NCBI RefSeq assembly: GCF_038561935.1
Contig: NZ_CP102770.1
Span: 8,494,001-8,558,000, forward strand
Length of the DNA: 64,000 nt
Source: Myxococcus stipitatus
GTDB lineage: Bacteria > Myxococcota > Myxococcia > Myxococcales > Myxococcaceae
Direction of reading: 5' to 3'
The notes beneath the pieces were generated by a model. That model searched no databases. It was not told where the DNA came from and worked only from the letters and a program-made list of their open reading frames with translations. The stretch's first letter is position 1; each line of letters begins with the position of its first letter. Of the stretch, positions 25,343-35,267 are shown in pieces. The position numbers were made by a program, and so were the translations under genes.

Positions 25343-28045
25343 CTACTCCCCCACGCGGATGACCTGGGTGGTGGAGGCACTCACGCCTCCGCCATCCGTC
25401 GCCGTCAGCGTCACGGTGTAGGTGCCCGGTTGCGGATAGCGATGCTCCAGGTACGCCGCGTCGGACGTCGTGCCGTCCCCCAGGTCCCACCGGAAGCGCT
25501 GAATCCAACCACCCGGGCTCGGCGTCGTGCTCGTGGTCCCGTCCAGGAACACGTCATGCGGCGCACGCGCACCCGAGAACGGACCTCCGGTGATGCGCGG
25601 CTCGGGACCCGGGCTCCCGCCATCGGCGGCGGGCATCCGCAGCTCGCGAATCGTCGACGCCCCCTGGTCCACCACCAGCATGTTTCCATTCGGCAGCGCG
25701 GCGATGCCCGTGGGCAGGCTGAACGTGGCCTGCTCCGCCGTCCCATCCCGCGCACCATGCACGCCCGAACCCGCATAGGTCCGAACCCGCCCTCCCACCA
25801 GCACCCGGATTCGCTCGTTCCCCGTGTCCGTCAACAACAGCCGGCCATCGACGTGCACCGCCCCCGACATCGGCAGGAACCGAGCCGCGCCTCCAGCCCC
25901 ATCCGCGAAGCCACCCGGCGCGCTCCCCGCCACCGTCGTCGTGGTGGAATTCGCATCCATCGCCACCCTGCGGATGAGCCGGTTCCCCGTGTCCACCACC
26001 CACAGCGCTCCATCCCCAAACGCCACCGCCGTGGGCCGATGAAGCCTCGCCTGGCTCGCCGGTCCGTTCGTGCTGCCCGAGCCCCGTGAGCCAATCAACG
26101 TGCTCACCCGCGCCTGGGGCGTGATGCGCGCGAGCCGGTGGTTGAACGTGTCCGTCACATACAAATCTCCCCCCGCGAACACGAGGCTCGTGGGCGTCTG
26201 GAACCGCGCGGCCGGCCCCACCCCATCCGCCCGCCCCTGCCGCCCCTCCCTCGAACCCGCGAACGTGCTCACCGTCCATCGCCCATCCCGGGCGATGCGC
26301 ACGATGCGATGGTTCCCCGTGTCCGCCACATACAGCGTCCCATCCGGCGCCACCGCGATGGACTGCGGCGAGCGCAGCGCCGTCGTCACCCCCGGCCCCT
26401 CTCCCACTCCGGGCGTCCCCAGGCCCGCGATGGTCGTCACGGTGCGGGCCGCGTCCGGCGCGATTCTCCGCACCGCATGGTTCCCCGTGTCCGCCAAGAA
26501 GATGTTCCCCGCCCCATCCACGGCCACGCCCACCGGCCTGCGAAAGCGCGCCCGCGCCACCGGCCCATCCACGAACCCATCCTGGAACGCGACACCCGCC
26601 AGCGTGGAGACCCCCGCGGCCTGCCCCGTCCGGTCCACCGGCCGAGGCTCCTCCGCCCCGAATGTGTCCCCCGGCAACGTGGGCACCAGCCCCGCCCTGC
26701 GCAGCACGTTGTCGGTGATGCGCTGCACCCGCAGGTCCGCGAAGCGCGGATGCGAGAGCCCATGCGACCAGGAGATGCCTCCACTGGAGAAGACAAACGC
26801 CCCCGATGGCGCGGTGAAGAGGCCCGCCGTGTGCCAGTTCGGCTCGCCCCTGTTGCTGATGGCCGGTGAGCGCGCCAGCGGGATGAAGCCGGGCGGCGTC
26901 GCCCCGTTCGCCCACTCGCGGTCAATCTCATACCCCACCACGCCCAGGATGGAGTCCCCGCGCCGCAGCTGCGTCCCCTCGAAGGGCCACGCCTCCGGCG
27001 ACTCCACGACGAAGGGCTGCGGAATGATTCCCCACGCGTCGGACATCACGCCCGTGAGGCCATTCTCCGGCTCGCCCAGGAGCGCATTGCGCCAGCGCAC
27101 CGTGATGAGCGGCGTGCCCGCGAGCGGGTCCTCCCGAGGCGCCTCGTCCTTGTAACAGACCTGCCTCCGCCTCGACGCGCCCTCCAACCGGATGAGCCAG
27201 CAGCTCGTGTCGCTGCCCAGGAACGCCAGACTCACGCCCGACGCCAGCGCCCCCTCCACCGCCTCGCGCGCGGGACGAGACCAGTACTCGTCATGTCCCA
27301 CCGAGAGGAACAGCTTCTGTCCCCGCAGCAGGGACGGGTCCCGGTCCACGTCGACATTCGTGACGTAGGACAGCTCGTACCCCTTCGACTCCGCCCACAT
27401 CACGAAGGAGTGCGCGGCGTAGAAGTACTCCCCCGCGCCATTGCCATCCAGGTACGGCCGGTCGAAGGAGACCACCTTCGCGTGGCCTCCCGACAACCCC
27501 AGCGACGTCGAATAGAGGCTCTCCCCGCCCCACGTGTTGTAGGCCTGGAACGTCGTCACCGGGAGCTGCACCACCCCCACGCCCTTGCGCTCATCCGCGC
27601 GCACGACGAAGAAGACATACGACTGCGGCCCGTCCTCCCTGCGGAGCTTGAGCAGGTACACCCCGCTCGGCCACGCCACCTGCGTCCGCACCGTGAAGCT
27701 CACCGGCCAGCGGCACTCCACCAGTCCCGTCGTCGGGTCCGCCACGGGCATGGGCTGTGGCCCCACCGTGACAGGGCCTCCCGCCGCCATCCGCCGCGAG
27801 CCCGTCCCTCCGTAGTAGCCCATGCGGAAGAGCTCCCACGTCACCGCGCGCGGGCTGTCCGTCCGGACATGGATGCCCAAGGACTCGCCCCGCTGCACGC
27901 TCACCGCGGAGGCGTATCCCTCCAGCTGCGCGCCCGTCGCGGGCTGGCTCAACCTCCACTCAGGGGTGCCAGGGAATGACCCCTCTTCGGCCACCGGAGC
28001 CATCACCATCATTCCCCCCAACATCAGGACCATCGCCCAGCCCAT
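25343..28045 (-). CDS. Secreted protein: DMFase-like domain, NHL beta-propeller and PKD domain
   Basis: 900 aa from the ATG at 28045, chosen because AGAGGGGG precedes it and a signal peptide (MGWAMVLMLGGMMVMAPVA) follows; an upstream ATG at 28141 adds 32 Arg-rich residues. Residues about 40-480 resemble the C-terminal domain of N,N-dimethylformamidase large subunits (YYGGTGSR, YNTWGGESLY, SVGHDEYWS, GSDTSCW). Residues about 500-800 hold at least five NHL-type blades, each with an 'xADTGNHRI.RI' core, forming a beta-propeller. The last 80 residues are a PKD domain (FRWDLGDGTTSD...YPQPGTYTVTLTATD). Activity on DMF is not implied; the domain occurs widely in secreted proteins. Probably an exported binding or degradative protein. 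Confidence 0.8.
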   Translation of the reverse strand: MGWAMVLMLGGMMVMAPVAEEGSFPGTPEWRLSQPATGAQLEGYASAVSVQRGESLGIHVRTDSPRAVTWELFRMGYYGGTGSRRMAAGGPVTVGPQPMPVADPTTGLVECRWPVSFTVRTQVAWPSGVYLLKLRREDGPQSYVFFVVRADERKGVGVVQLPVTTFQAYNTWGGESLYSTSLGLSGGHAKVVSFDRPYLDGNGAGEYFYAAHSFVMWAESKGYELSYVTNVDVDRDPSLLRGQKLFLSVGHDEYWSRPAREAVEGALASGVSLAFLGSDTSCWLIRLEGASRRRQVCYKDEAPREDPLAGTPLITVRWRNALLGEPENGLTGVMSDAWGIIPQPFVVESPEAWPFEGTQLRRGDSILGVVGYEIDREWANGATPPGFIPLARSPAISNRGEPNWHTAGLFTAPSGAFVFSSGGISWSHGLSHPRFADLRVQRITDNVLRRAGLVPTLPGDTFGAEEPRPVDRTGQAAGVSTLAGVAFQDGFVDGPVARARFRRPVGVAVDGAGNIFLADTGNHAVRRIAPDAARTVTTIAGLGTPGVGEGPGVTTALRSPQSIAVAPDGTLYVADTGNHRIVRIARDGRWTVSTFAGSREGRQGRADGVGPAARFQTPTSLVFAGGDLYVTDTFNHRLARITPQARVSTLIGSRGSGSTNGPASQARLHRPTAVAFGDGALWVVDTGNRLIRRVAMDANSTTTTVAGSAPGGFADGAGGAARFLPMSGAVHVDGRLLLTDTGNERIRVLVGGRVRTYAGSGVHGARDGTAEQATFSLPTGIAALPNGNMLVVDQGASTIRELRMPAADGGSPGPEPRITGGPFSGARAPHDVFLDGTTSTTPSPGGWIQRFRWDLGDGTTSDAAYLEHRYPQPGTYTVTLTATDGGGVSASTTQVIRVGE

Positions 28046-28227
28046 GCGCGCGCCCCCTCTCACGCGCGTTCTGGTCGCCGGCCCAAACCCTCTCAACGAT
28101 GGAGCGCGACAAGTGGGCGGCCTCGAACAAAGCTCCGCCACTCTGTGTCAGGGCCGACGCGGGGAATGTCTGCCATGGCCCGTCCGCCATGGGCCCACGC
28201 AATCCCACCCACGCTGTCCCGCACGGG

Positions 28228-29985
28228 TCAGCCGAGCCGCGGCATGTCCTCGGCGAGCGGCAGGTCATCGAGCCGCACATCCGGCGTCTCGACCAGGCGG
28301 CCCAGGAGCCTCCGGAAGCCCACCGCCAGCCGCTCCACCTCCGCGGGCTGGAACACGTCGGCGGCGTACTCGAAGGCGCCGCTCAGCCGGCCCAGGTCCT
28401 CGCGCAACAACAACGTCAGCTCATGCCGCGCCGTGCCCGGCACCGAGGCATCCGGCGTGTCCGTCAGCAGCGTGCACCCCAGCCCCGGAATCGCCAGGTC
28501 GAAGGTCGCCATGCTCTCGAAGACACACGCGGCCTGCACCTCGGGCGAGGCCTCCCGGGTGCCTCGGCACAGCCGCGCCACCTCCTCGAACGGCAGCTCC
28601 TGATGGCTCAGGTCCTCCGTCGTGCACCGGCGGTGGCGCACCAGGAGCTCCCGGAACGAGGGGTTGCCCGTCAAGTCACAGCGCAGCGCCACCGTGTTCG
28701 CGAGCAGCCCCACCACGTCGCGCAGCTCGCGGCGTCCCCGGTTCGCCACCACCGTGCCCAGGAGCACGTCCTCCTGTCCGGAGTGACAGCGCAGCAGCGC
28801 GGCGAACACGGCGGAGAGCGCGGTGAACAGCGTGGCCCCCTCGCCGCTGGCCAGCGCCTTCCACGCCGCCGTCAGCGCCACCGGGACCTCGAAGCACACC
28901 AGCCCGCCCAGCCGCGAGCCCTCGCCACACGCGCCCCGAGGCGTCAGCTTCAGCGGAGGCACCCCATCCAGTCGCGCCCGCCAGTACTCCCGCTGCCGAT
29001 GCGCCCCCTCGCAGCCGAGCCACTGCCGCTGCCAGCGGGCCACGTCCGCCGCCTGCCGGGAGGGCGGCGCCAGCGGAGAGGGCACACGCGCGTGGAAGAC
29101 GCGATACAGGAACGCCAGCTCCCGTCCGAAGACACTCAGCGAGGCGCCATCCGTGATGAGCCGATGCTGTGTCACCAACAACACATGCGTCTGGTTCGTC
29201 AGGACCACCAGCGCGGTGCGAATCAGCGGCCCTTCCTGGAGGTCGAACGGGGCCCGCGCCAGCGCGTCGTAGAGTGTCCGGAAGGACGCGGAGTTGAGCG
29301 CCCGCCCCGGGTCTCCCTCATGCTCGGCCCGCAGGTCCACCACGGGCATCTCCAGCCGGGGCGCCGGGGCAACCACTTGCAGCAGCTCCCCGTCCTCTTC
29401 CCGGAACGACGTGCGGAAGGCCTCGTGCCTGCGGACGATTTCCTGGAGGCTGAGCTTCAGCGACTCGACGTCCAGCGGGCCGTCGAAGCGCAGGCCGAAG
29501 TGCAGGTGGAAGCGAGGGCTCTCGGGCTGGGGCCGAAGCTGCCTCCAGAGCTGCTGTTGCCCCAGGGAAGCGGGCGTGGTGCCCTCGTTGCGCCGCGCCA
29601 CCTCGGATGCCTCGCTCACGGGCGACAGCGCGAACATCACCTCCGGAGAGGCCAGCACCCGCGCCAGGGCCTCGATGGTGCCCTGCTGCCAGAGGAAGGC
29701 CAGCGTCAGCGGCAACCCCAGCCACTGCTCCAGGTCATTGGCCAGGGAGATGGCCGCCATCGAGTCGAGCCCCTGCTCGACCAGCGGGCGCCGCGTGTCG
29801 ATGGCGCCCGCGGGCATCTGCCAGTGGAGGGCCAGCCACTCCACCACCCAGTCCTCGATGGTCTCGTGATGGGCAGGGAGCCGGGATTCGGACAGGTCAT
29901 GGGCCGCGGGCACGGAGCGCTCGCGTGACGCGTCACGTTCATCCACTCGGGGCTTCACAGCGTCCGTCTCTTCACGCAGGCACAT
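28228..29985 (-). CDS. Orphan NRPS-type protein: carrier domain plus condensation domain with altered active site
   Basis: 585 aa from the ATG at 29985; upstream in-frame starts add an Arg-rich, implausible leader. Residues about 45-115 form a peptidyl/acyl carrier domain with the phosphopantetheine Ser in GLDSMAAI (codon 29761-29763). Residues about 145-570 form a condensation-type domain with LGQQQLW, RRHEAFRTSF and LGTVVANRGR motifs. The catalytic HHxxxDG reads HRLITDG: the second His, the catalytic one in the family, is Arg (codon 29161-29163). There is no adenylation or thioesterase domain and no biosynthetic cluster nearby. It could be a non-catalytic scaffold or interface protein, an in-trans ester-forming variant, or decaying. 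Confidence 0.8.
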   Translation of the reverse strand: MCLREETDAVKPRVDERDASRERSVPAAHDLSESRLPAHHETIEDWVVEWLALHWQMPAGAIDTRRPLVEQGLDSMAAISLANDLEQWLGLPLTLAFLWQQGTIEALARVLASPEVMFALSPVSEASEVARRNEGTTPASLGQQQLWRQLRPQPESPRFHLHFGLRFDGPLDVESLKLSLQEIVRRHEAFRTSFREEDGELLQVVAPAPRLEMPVVDLRAEHEGDPGRALNSASFRTLYDALARAPFDLQEGPLIRTALVVLTNQTHVLLVTQHRLITDGASLSVFGRELAFLYRVFHARVPSPLAPPSRQAADVARWQRQWLGCEGAHRQREYWRARLDGVPPLKLTPRGACGEGSRLGGLVCFEVPVALTAAWKALASGEGATLFTALSAVFAALLRCHSGQEDVLLGTVVANRGRRELRDVVGLLANTVALRCDLTGNPSFRELLVRHRRCTTEDLSHQELPFEEVARLCRGTREASPEVQAACVFESMATFDLAIPGLGCTLLTDTPDASVPGTARHELTLLLREDLGRLSGAFEYAADVFQPAEVERLAVGFRRLLGRLVETPDVRLDDLPLAEDMPRLG

Positions 29986-30278
29986 CCACCCGGGTGAGTT
30001 GCGTGCGTGGAACGACAACGTCAAGGTCCGCCCCCGAAACTCTCCCCTCCGGGCGTACACGACCCGACGTGAACCATCCCTCGACGTCGTCTGCCAATCC
30101 CTCCCACCACGTCGGGTCCCCACCCCACCGTTCCGCGGGGCCGGACGGCTGTCCGCTGCTTCGCGAATCACCGCCCCCACGCCCGCCCCCCTGCATGCGT
30201 GCGGCCCCTCGGGATGGACGCGCCGCACGGGCCTGGACGGCCCATCCGTGAAACCCGTGTCGGAGGGCGCCCCCATTC

Positions 30279-31883
30279 TTGGTGCTTCCCTCATGCCAGG
30301 GCGCGTCATACGACGCGGCTTGCTTCACCCGCCTTTCGAGGTCTCCCCTGCGGACACGCACCACGACAGAGGTCTTCCGGGCGCTGGGCACGGTCGCCCT
30401 GCTGCTGCTTCTTCCCTGGGTCGTCTACGGGAGCGCGGTCTCCCTGAGCTACGGCCTGCGCGACGACTACGCCATCCTGCGCGAGGCCCGAGAGGAGCCC
30501 GGCAAGATTCTCAAGGTCTGTGGCGCCATGGGACGCCCGCTGTATGGCTGGCTGCTGGACCGCACCTCGCGGGCGGCCGGGGATGTGCGGGGGCTCGGCG
30601 GCCTGCGGGCCTTGGCGGTGGCGGGGCTGGGGATGCTGGCCCTGGCGGTGTTCCTCCTGCTGAAGGCCGAGGGCTGGAGCCGAGGCCCTGCCCTGCTGCT
30701 GGCCGCGTTCCTCACGGTGATTCCCTCCGCGCAGGTGGTCGCGAGCTGGGGCATCTGCTGGCCTCAAGCAGTGGCGTTGCTGCTCAGCGTGAGCGCGTTC
30801 GCCCTGGCGCGGGTGGGCTTGCGGGAGACGCCTCGGGGCCCACGAGGCTGGAGCCTGTGCGTGGGCGCCGCGGTGGCGCTCGCCGCGTCCATGCTCATCT
30901 ACCAGGCGAGTGGTCCGTTCTACGCGGTGCTGCTCGCGGCGGTGGTGGTGATGCGGCGGTACGAGGACCCGCGCGCGCTGGCGCGAGGACTGGGCGGGCA
31001 CCTGCTCGTCGTCGTCGCGGGGCTGGGGCTCGCGTACGTCGTCACCCGCATGAGCTTCGCGCTGGGGGTGTTCGTGCCCTCGCCGCGCATGGCGCTGGAG
31101 AAGCACGTCGTGGACAAGGCCGTGTGGTTCGTCTCGAAGGTGCTGCCCAACGCGCTGGCCCTCAACGTCCTGGATGACTCGGACACCGCGCCCTCGTGGG
31201 GCTACTGGCTCATGGTGGGCGGGACGCTGGCGCTGGTCATCGCGGGGCTGGTCGTGGAGGGACGCCGCGCGGGGCGGGTCGCGGTGGGGACGTGGGTCTT
31301 GGCCATCGTGGGCCTGCTGGGCCTGGCGTACTGCGCCAGCCTGCTCGCGAGTGAGCGCTGGCCCACCTACCGCACCCTCTTCGCGCTCACGGGGGTGTGG
31401 AGCGTGTTCGTCTTCGCCTCCGTGGTGAAGCTGGGCGCGCTGTGGCCGTCGAGAGGCCCCCACCTGGCGCTCACGCTCCTGGCAGTGTTCGTGGCGGGCA
31501 GCGCGGTGGTGGCGCGCCAGCAGTCGCTGGAGCTGTTCGCCTGGCCCCAGGGCCGGGAGCTGGCGCTGATGCGGCAGGGGGCCGCCGCGCTCGAGGCCTC
31601 GCGCCCCTCTCGCGTCTTCGTGCTCACCGCCCGCCAGCGGGACACGTCCGCGCACCGGCGCTACCTGGACGAGTTCGGCTCCATCTCCGTGGACACGGAG
31701 TGGGTGGCCAAGGAGCTGTTCGCCACGGCCGTCCGGGAGCGCTTCCCCCAGGAGCGCGACCTGAGCGCCCTGTACCGCTTCGACGCGGGGCCGGTGGCAC
31801 CGGATGCGAGGGGATACGACATCCTCGTCGACATGCGTCAGCTCCGGTCCGCCTCGACCCGGTCCATCCAACAGGCCCGTTGA
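30279..31883 (+). CDS. Multi-pass membrane protein, possibly GtrII/GT-C-type glycosyltransferase
   Basis: 534 aa from a TTG at 30279 with GGAGGG about 12 nt upstream; a GTG one codon later is equally possible. Approximately ten to eleven hydrophobic segments, the first at about residues 35-55 followed immediately by an acidic LRDDYAIL segment in the first periplasmic loop and the motif GRPLYGWLLD. That layout (acidic motif after TM1, many helices, C-terminal soluble tail of about 110 residues) resembles GtrII and other GT-C enzymes that use lipid-linked sugars, but no firm family match is claimed. It is separated by 53 bp from the carbonic anhydrase gene downstream and divergent from the condensation-domain gene. 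Confidence 0.65.
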   Translation: MVLPSCQGASYDAACFTRLSRSPLRTRTTTEVFRALGTVALLLLLPWVVYGSAVSLSYGLRDDYAILREAREEPGKILKVCGAMGRPLYGWLLDRTSRAAGDVRGLGGLRALAVAGLGMLALAVFLLLKAEGWSRGPALLLAAFLTVIPSAQVVASWGICWPQAVALLLSVSAFALARVGLRETPRGPRGWSLCVGAAVALAASMLIYQASGPFYAVLLAAVVVMRRYEDPRALARGLGGHLLVVVAGLGLAYVVTRMSFALGVFVPSPRMALEKHVVDKAVWFVSKVLPNALALNVLDDSDTAPSWGYWLMVGGTLALVIAGLVVEGRRAGRVAVGTWVLAIVGLLGLAYCASLLASERWPTYRTLFALTGVWSVFVFASVVKLGALWPSRGPHLALTLLAVFVAGSAVVARQQSLELFAWPQGRELALMRQGAAALEASRPSRVFVLTARQRDTSAHRRYLDEFGSISVDTEWVAKELFATAVRERFPQERDLSALYRFDAGPVAPDARGYDILVDMRQLRSASTRSIQQAR

Positions 31884-31936
31884 GGACTGCACTCCGCGCG
31901 ACGGGAATGACGTTCGGAGTTGACGCGGGGGAGCCC

Positions 31937-32608
31937 ATGCGGGCATGCCACGGCCTCGTGCCTTCCTACGAACAGATTTTCGAGAACAACCGTCGCTGGT
32001 CCGCCGACAAGACGAAGAACGACCCGCACTACTTCGAGCGGCTGTCCGCGGAACACAACCCCGAGTACCTCTACATCGGCTGCTCGGACAGCCGGGTGCC
32101 CGCCAACGAAATCATGGGCGTGGAGCCCGGGGACGTCTTCGTCCACCGCAACGTCGCGAACCTGGTCAACAACGTCGACCTGAACGTGATGTCGGTCATC
32201 AACTACGCCGTGCGCCACCTGTCGGTGAAGCGCATCATCGTCTGCGGCCACTACGGCTGCCAGGGCGTGAAGGCGGCGATGCAGCCCCGGGACCTGGGCA
32301 TCCTCAACCCGTGGCTGCGCAACGTGCGGGACGTGTACCGCCTGCACAAGGCGGAGCTGGACGCGCTGAAGGACCCGGAGGCCCGCTACGCGCGGCTGGT
32401 GGAGCTCAACGTCACCGAGCAGTGCATCAGCATCATCAAGACCGCCGCCGTGCAGCGCGCCTACGTGGAGACGGGCTTCCCCACCGTCCACGGCTGGGTG
32501 TTCGACATGCGCTCGGGCCTGCTCAGGGACCTGGAGCTGGACTTCCCCAAGCTGCTGCGCGACGTGCAGGAGGTCTACAACCTCACGGACAAGGACACGA
32601 TCTTCTAG
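31937..32608 (+). CDS. can: Beta-class carbonic anhydrase
   Basis: 223 aa from the ATG at 31937, which has GGGGGAG directly upstream; a longer reading from 31907 is possible but unsupported. It catalyses CO2/bicarbonate interconversion. Zinc ligands C49 (YIGCSDSR, with the D51/R53 dyad), H105 and C108 (CGHYGC) are all present. FVHRNVANLV and a helical N-terminal arm are typical of the E. coli Can type. Cytoplasmic. Its stop codon abuts that of the convergent receptor gene with no intervening base. Confidence 0.93.
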   Translation: MRACHGLVPSYEQIFENNRRWSADKTKNDPHYFERLSAEHNPEYLYIGCSDSRVPANEIMGVEPGDVFVHRNVANLVNNVDLNVMSVINYAVRHLSVKRIIVCGHYGCQGVKAAMQPRDLGILNPWLRNVRDVYRLHKAELDALKDPEARYARLVELNVTEQCISIIKTAAVQRAYVETGFPTVHGWVFDMRSGLLRDLELDFPKLLRDVQEVYNLTDKDTIF

Positions 32609-34984
32609 CTAGAAGTCATAGCGAGCCTGGAAGCGGAGTTGCCTCGGCGGCTGGTACTCGGCCGGGGCACCCGTGGCGTCAGTCCGGGTGACCGTCTGGA
32701 AGTTGAGGATGTTGAAGACATCCAGACCGAAGGTGACTGTTCCCGTGTATTCAATCCAATACGAGAAGGACACGGACGCGTCGAAGGTGTGCACCCACGG
32801 CAGGCGTGTGGGGGCCCCTTCCATCCACGCTCCCGACTCCACGAGGTAGCTCACGCTCAGCTTGGGCCTCCACTTGTGGAGGCCGGGGAGGTCTCGGAGC
32901 AGGTAGGCCCTGATGGAGTCCGGGCGGTCCGACACAGCGGCGTCGAAGAGGGTGGGCCCCTCGCCATCGAGCGGGCGCCGTGCGAAGGGTGCTCGCACCC
33001 TGCCCGCTCCCCGCTCGGACAGATTCGAGCGCGTATAGCTGAGATAGAAGTTGCGGCCGTTGGAATCCTTCTCCTGCCGCAGGACCACGCTGAGGGCTTC
33101 GTATCTGCGCGCCCTGGCACGCGAAGCAGGGCTGCGCAACAGCCCCTCCAGCGGAGCATCGAGCTTGCGATGCAGGTAGGTCACCGAGAGCTGTGAATGG
33201 CCAAACGACAGGTGCTGCAACCCGAGGAAGAAATCACGGGAGGTCGGCGCGACGAGCGCGGAGGGGTTGCCCCCGGCACGCTCCGCGAGACTCAGGGGGA
33301 GCAGGGACACCGTGGAGCCGTACCTCACGAAGAGACGGGAATCGAGCCACGGAATCAGGTCGGGGACGATGAGCTCCAATCGGGGAGAGACCTGCTCTCC
33401 CACGTGCAAGGTGGGGCCGCCGTTCGCGGGAAGAATCTGTTGCGCGTCGTAGCGGACTCCGAAGTTGAGGTCCGGTGCATAGCTAAAGCGTGGACTCCAT
33501 GAATCCTGGACATATGCGCGCAGGACGCTGCCGCGTGTCCTGACTTCGGGACCCTGCACGAAGGTGTCGGGCGGGGACACCGCGTGGGAATAGCGCAGGG
33601 CCTCCGCTTCGATGCCAGCCGTCAGCCAATGTTGTCCTAACAGGTCGAACCTGCGCTCCGCGTCGACACTCGCCTGATAGCGGTCCGTGGAGAAGGTGGA
33701 CTTCCTCCAGGAGGGGGGCGTCGGCGGCCCTTCCTGTTCATCGAACGGCGTCTCCACGTCGCCTCGCCGATGGAGCCACCCCACGCGAGCCTGGATCTCA
33801 GCCCCCCCGAGATACCCCTTGAGCGCGAGGCTCGTCTGCGTGGTCGTGTCCTGGATGGACGGGGGACGAGACACCTCGGAGGTCGCCGCGAGCGCGGGCC
33901 TCCGCTCGGTGGGCATGGTGATGAAGGTGAGGTCCACGCTCCCAGCGGTGTGGGGGGACTGGAGCGTCAACCTGGCGATGGACTGGACACCGCGCTGGTC
34001 CAGAAAGGGAGTGCTCGCCGAACCGACCCGCGAGCGACTCAGGATGGGAGCCACCCCCAGGAAGACGGCAAGCCTCTTGGGGATGATGGGGCCCGTGAAG
34101 CTCCCTCCGAGGTCCCCCTGGTTCCCCAGCGAGGTCGCGCGAGGCAGGGCATCACCCGCGCCAAGGGGCGCGCGTGCGCCCTCCAAGACACCGGGGGCCC
34201 AGGACATGAAGGCGGAGCCCGAGAACACCCGAAAGGCTGTCGGCATGAGCGTCGCATCGATACGTGCGCCCGTGCCCCCGCCGGACCGTGCGTCCGTGCT
34301 GCCCCAGGAGAGCTCGATGGGCTCGAGGAAGCTGGAGTGGACGGGCAACGCGTTGGTGCCGAACGCGGGGTCGACGGTCGATAGCCCCTCCAATCGATAG
34401 TCGGCCCCGAGCCCGGATGAACCGTGGAGGGAGAGACCCGCGCGGGTCACACGGGCTCCCTCGGCGAGCTCGAGGGCGCTGTCGACCGAACGCACGGTGT
34501 TGCCCTGGTCCCTGGCGGGGCGTTGGTACTTGAGCTCAGGGAAAGCGCGCCCGAAGACATCCTCGCTCAGCCGGAAGCGCGTGGGGGGCGAGACCTTGTG
34601 GTAGCCCCATTCCAAGGTCATGGCATCGAGCGGACCTTCCACCAGACGCACATCCAGGCGGAGGGTCTGCCCCTCCGCGAGCTGGATGTCTCGAAAGTCG
34701 GAGGTCATGGTCTCATCGTGAGCAAGGACCACGAGGAGGTCGCCCGGTGGGAGGTCTTCCAGGCGGTACTCGCCGTTCGCGTCCGTGACAACCTGTCGCT
34801 GATAGCCGGGGTAACGAGCCACGGTGATGGTGACTCCCGCGAAGCCGTCCCAGGGAGAGTCCGCGTGGGTCACCCTGCCCATCAGGGTTCCCCCGGCGAG
34901 AGCTGTCGCCCCGAACAGCAAACATCCGAGAACGAGAAGGTGGAGCGACAGGTCGCGCAGGTGGATGCACCAGCGGCATGGCAT
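32609..34984 (-). CDS. Oar-like TonB-dependent outer-membrane receptor
   Basis: 791 aa from the ATG at 34984, preceded by GAGG; the same start context occurs in the downstream paralogue. A signal peptide (LHLLVLGCLLFGATALAGG) is followed by a carboxypeptidase-regulatory-like beta domain (about 30-115), a plug-like region with RLEGLSTVDPAFGTNALPVHSSFLEPIEL segments resembling Oar plugs, and a 22-strand-type barrel ending in RFQARYDF (terminal Phe). Transported or bound ligand unknown. It is followed to the left by the convergent carbonic anhydrase and is divergent from the 660-aa gene. It is closely related to the pseudogene-like copy at 37260-39574. Confidence 0.8.
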   Translation of the reverse strand: MPCRWCIHLRDLSLHLLVLGCLLFGATALAGGTLMGRVTHADSPWDGFAGVTITVARYPGYQRQVVTDANGEYRLEDLPPGDLLVVLAHDETMTSDFRDIQLAEGQTLRLDVRLVEGPLDAMTLEWGYHKVSPPTRFRLSEDVFGRAFPELKYQRPARDQGNTVRSVDSALELAEGARVTRAGLSLHGSSGLGADYRLEGLSTVDPAFGTNALPVHSSFLEPIELSWGSTDARSGGGTGARIDATLMPTAFRVFSGSAFMSWAPGVLEGARAPLGAGDALPRATSLGNQGDLGGSFTGPIIPKRLAVFLGVAPILSRSRVGSASTPFLDQRGVQSIARLTLQSPHTAGSVDLTFITMPTERRPALAATSEVSRPPSIQDTTTQTSLALKGYLGGAEIQARVGWLHRRGDVETPFDEQEGPPTPPSWRKSTFSTDRYQASVDAERRFDLLGQHWLTAGIEAEALRYSHAVSPPDTFVQGPEVRTRGSVLRAYVQDSWSPRFSYAPDLNFGVRYDAQQILPANGGPTLHVGEQVSPRLELIVPDLIPWLDSRLFVRYGSTVSLLPLSLAERAGGNPSALVAPTSRDFFLGLQHLSFGHSQLSVTYLHRKLDAPLEGLLRSPASRARARRYEALSVVLRQEKDSNGRNFYLSYTRSNLSERGAGRVRAPFARRPLDGEGPTLFDAAVSDRPDSIRAYLLRDLPGLHKWRPKLSVSYLVESGAWMEGAPTRLPWVHTFDASVSFSYWIEYTGTVTFGLDVFNILNFQTVTRTDATGAPAEYQPPRQLRFQARYDF

Positions 34985-35267
34985 GGCGGACGCCTCGGAC
35001 GAGGGGAGGTCCCATCCTGAGAGGAAAGACCCCTCCCGCACACCACGGGAACATCCTCGTTCCATCATCGATTCATCATGCGCGCCCGGTCAGAAAACGG
35101 AGCGACAGCTTCATCAGCTTCACTCGCGCGGGCGCGGGCGGCGTGGAGAACCGTGTCTGGGCAGCTTCAACCTCGCCGCGTCCCCGCACGACGCGGCTGC
35201 GTTCCATCACGCCCGCCCGGAACGCCCTACCCAGAGGTCAAGACAGACACACTCCCAGTGATTCCCA

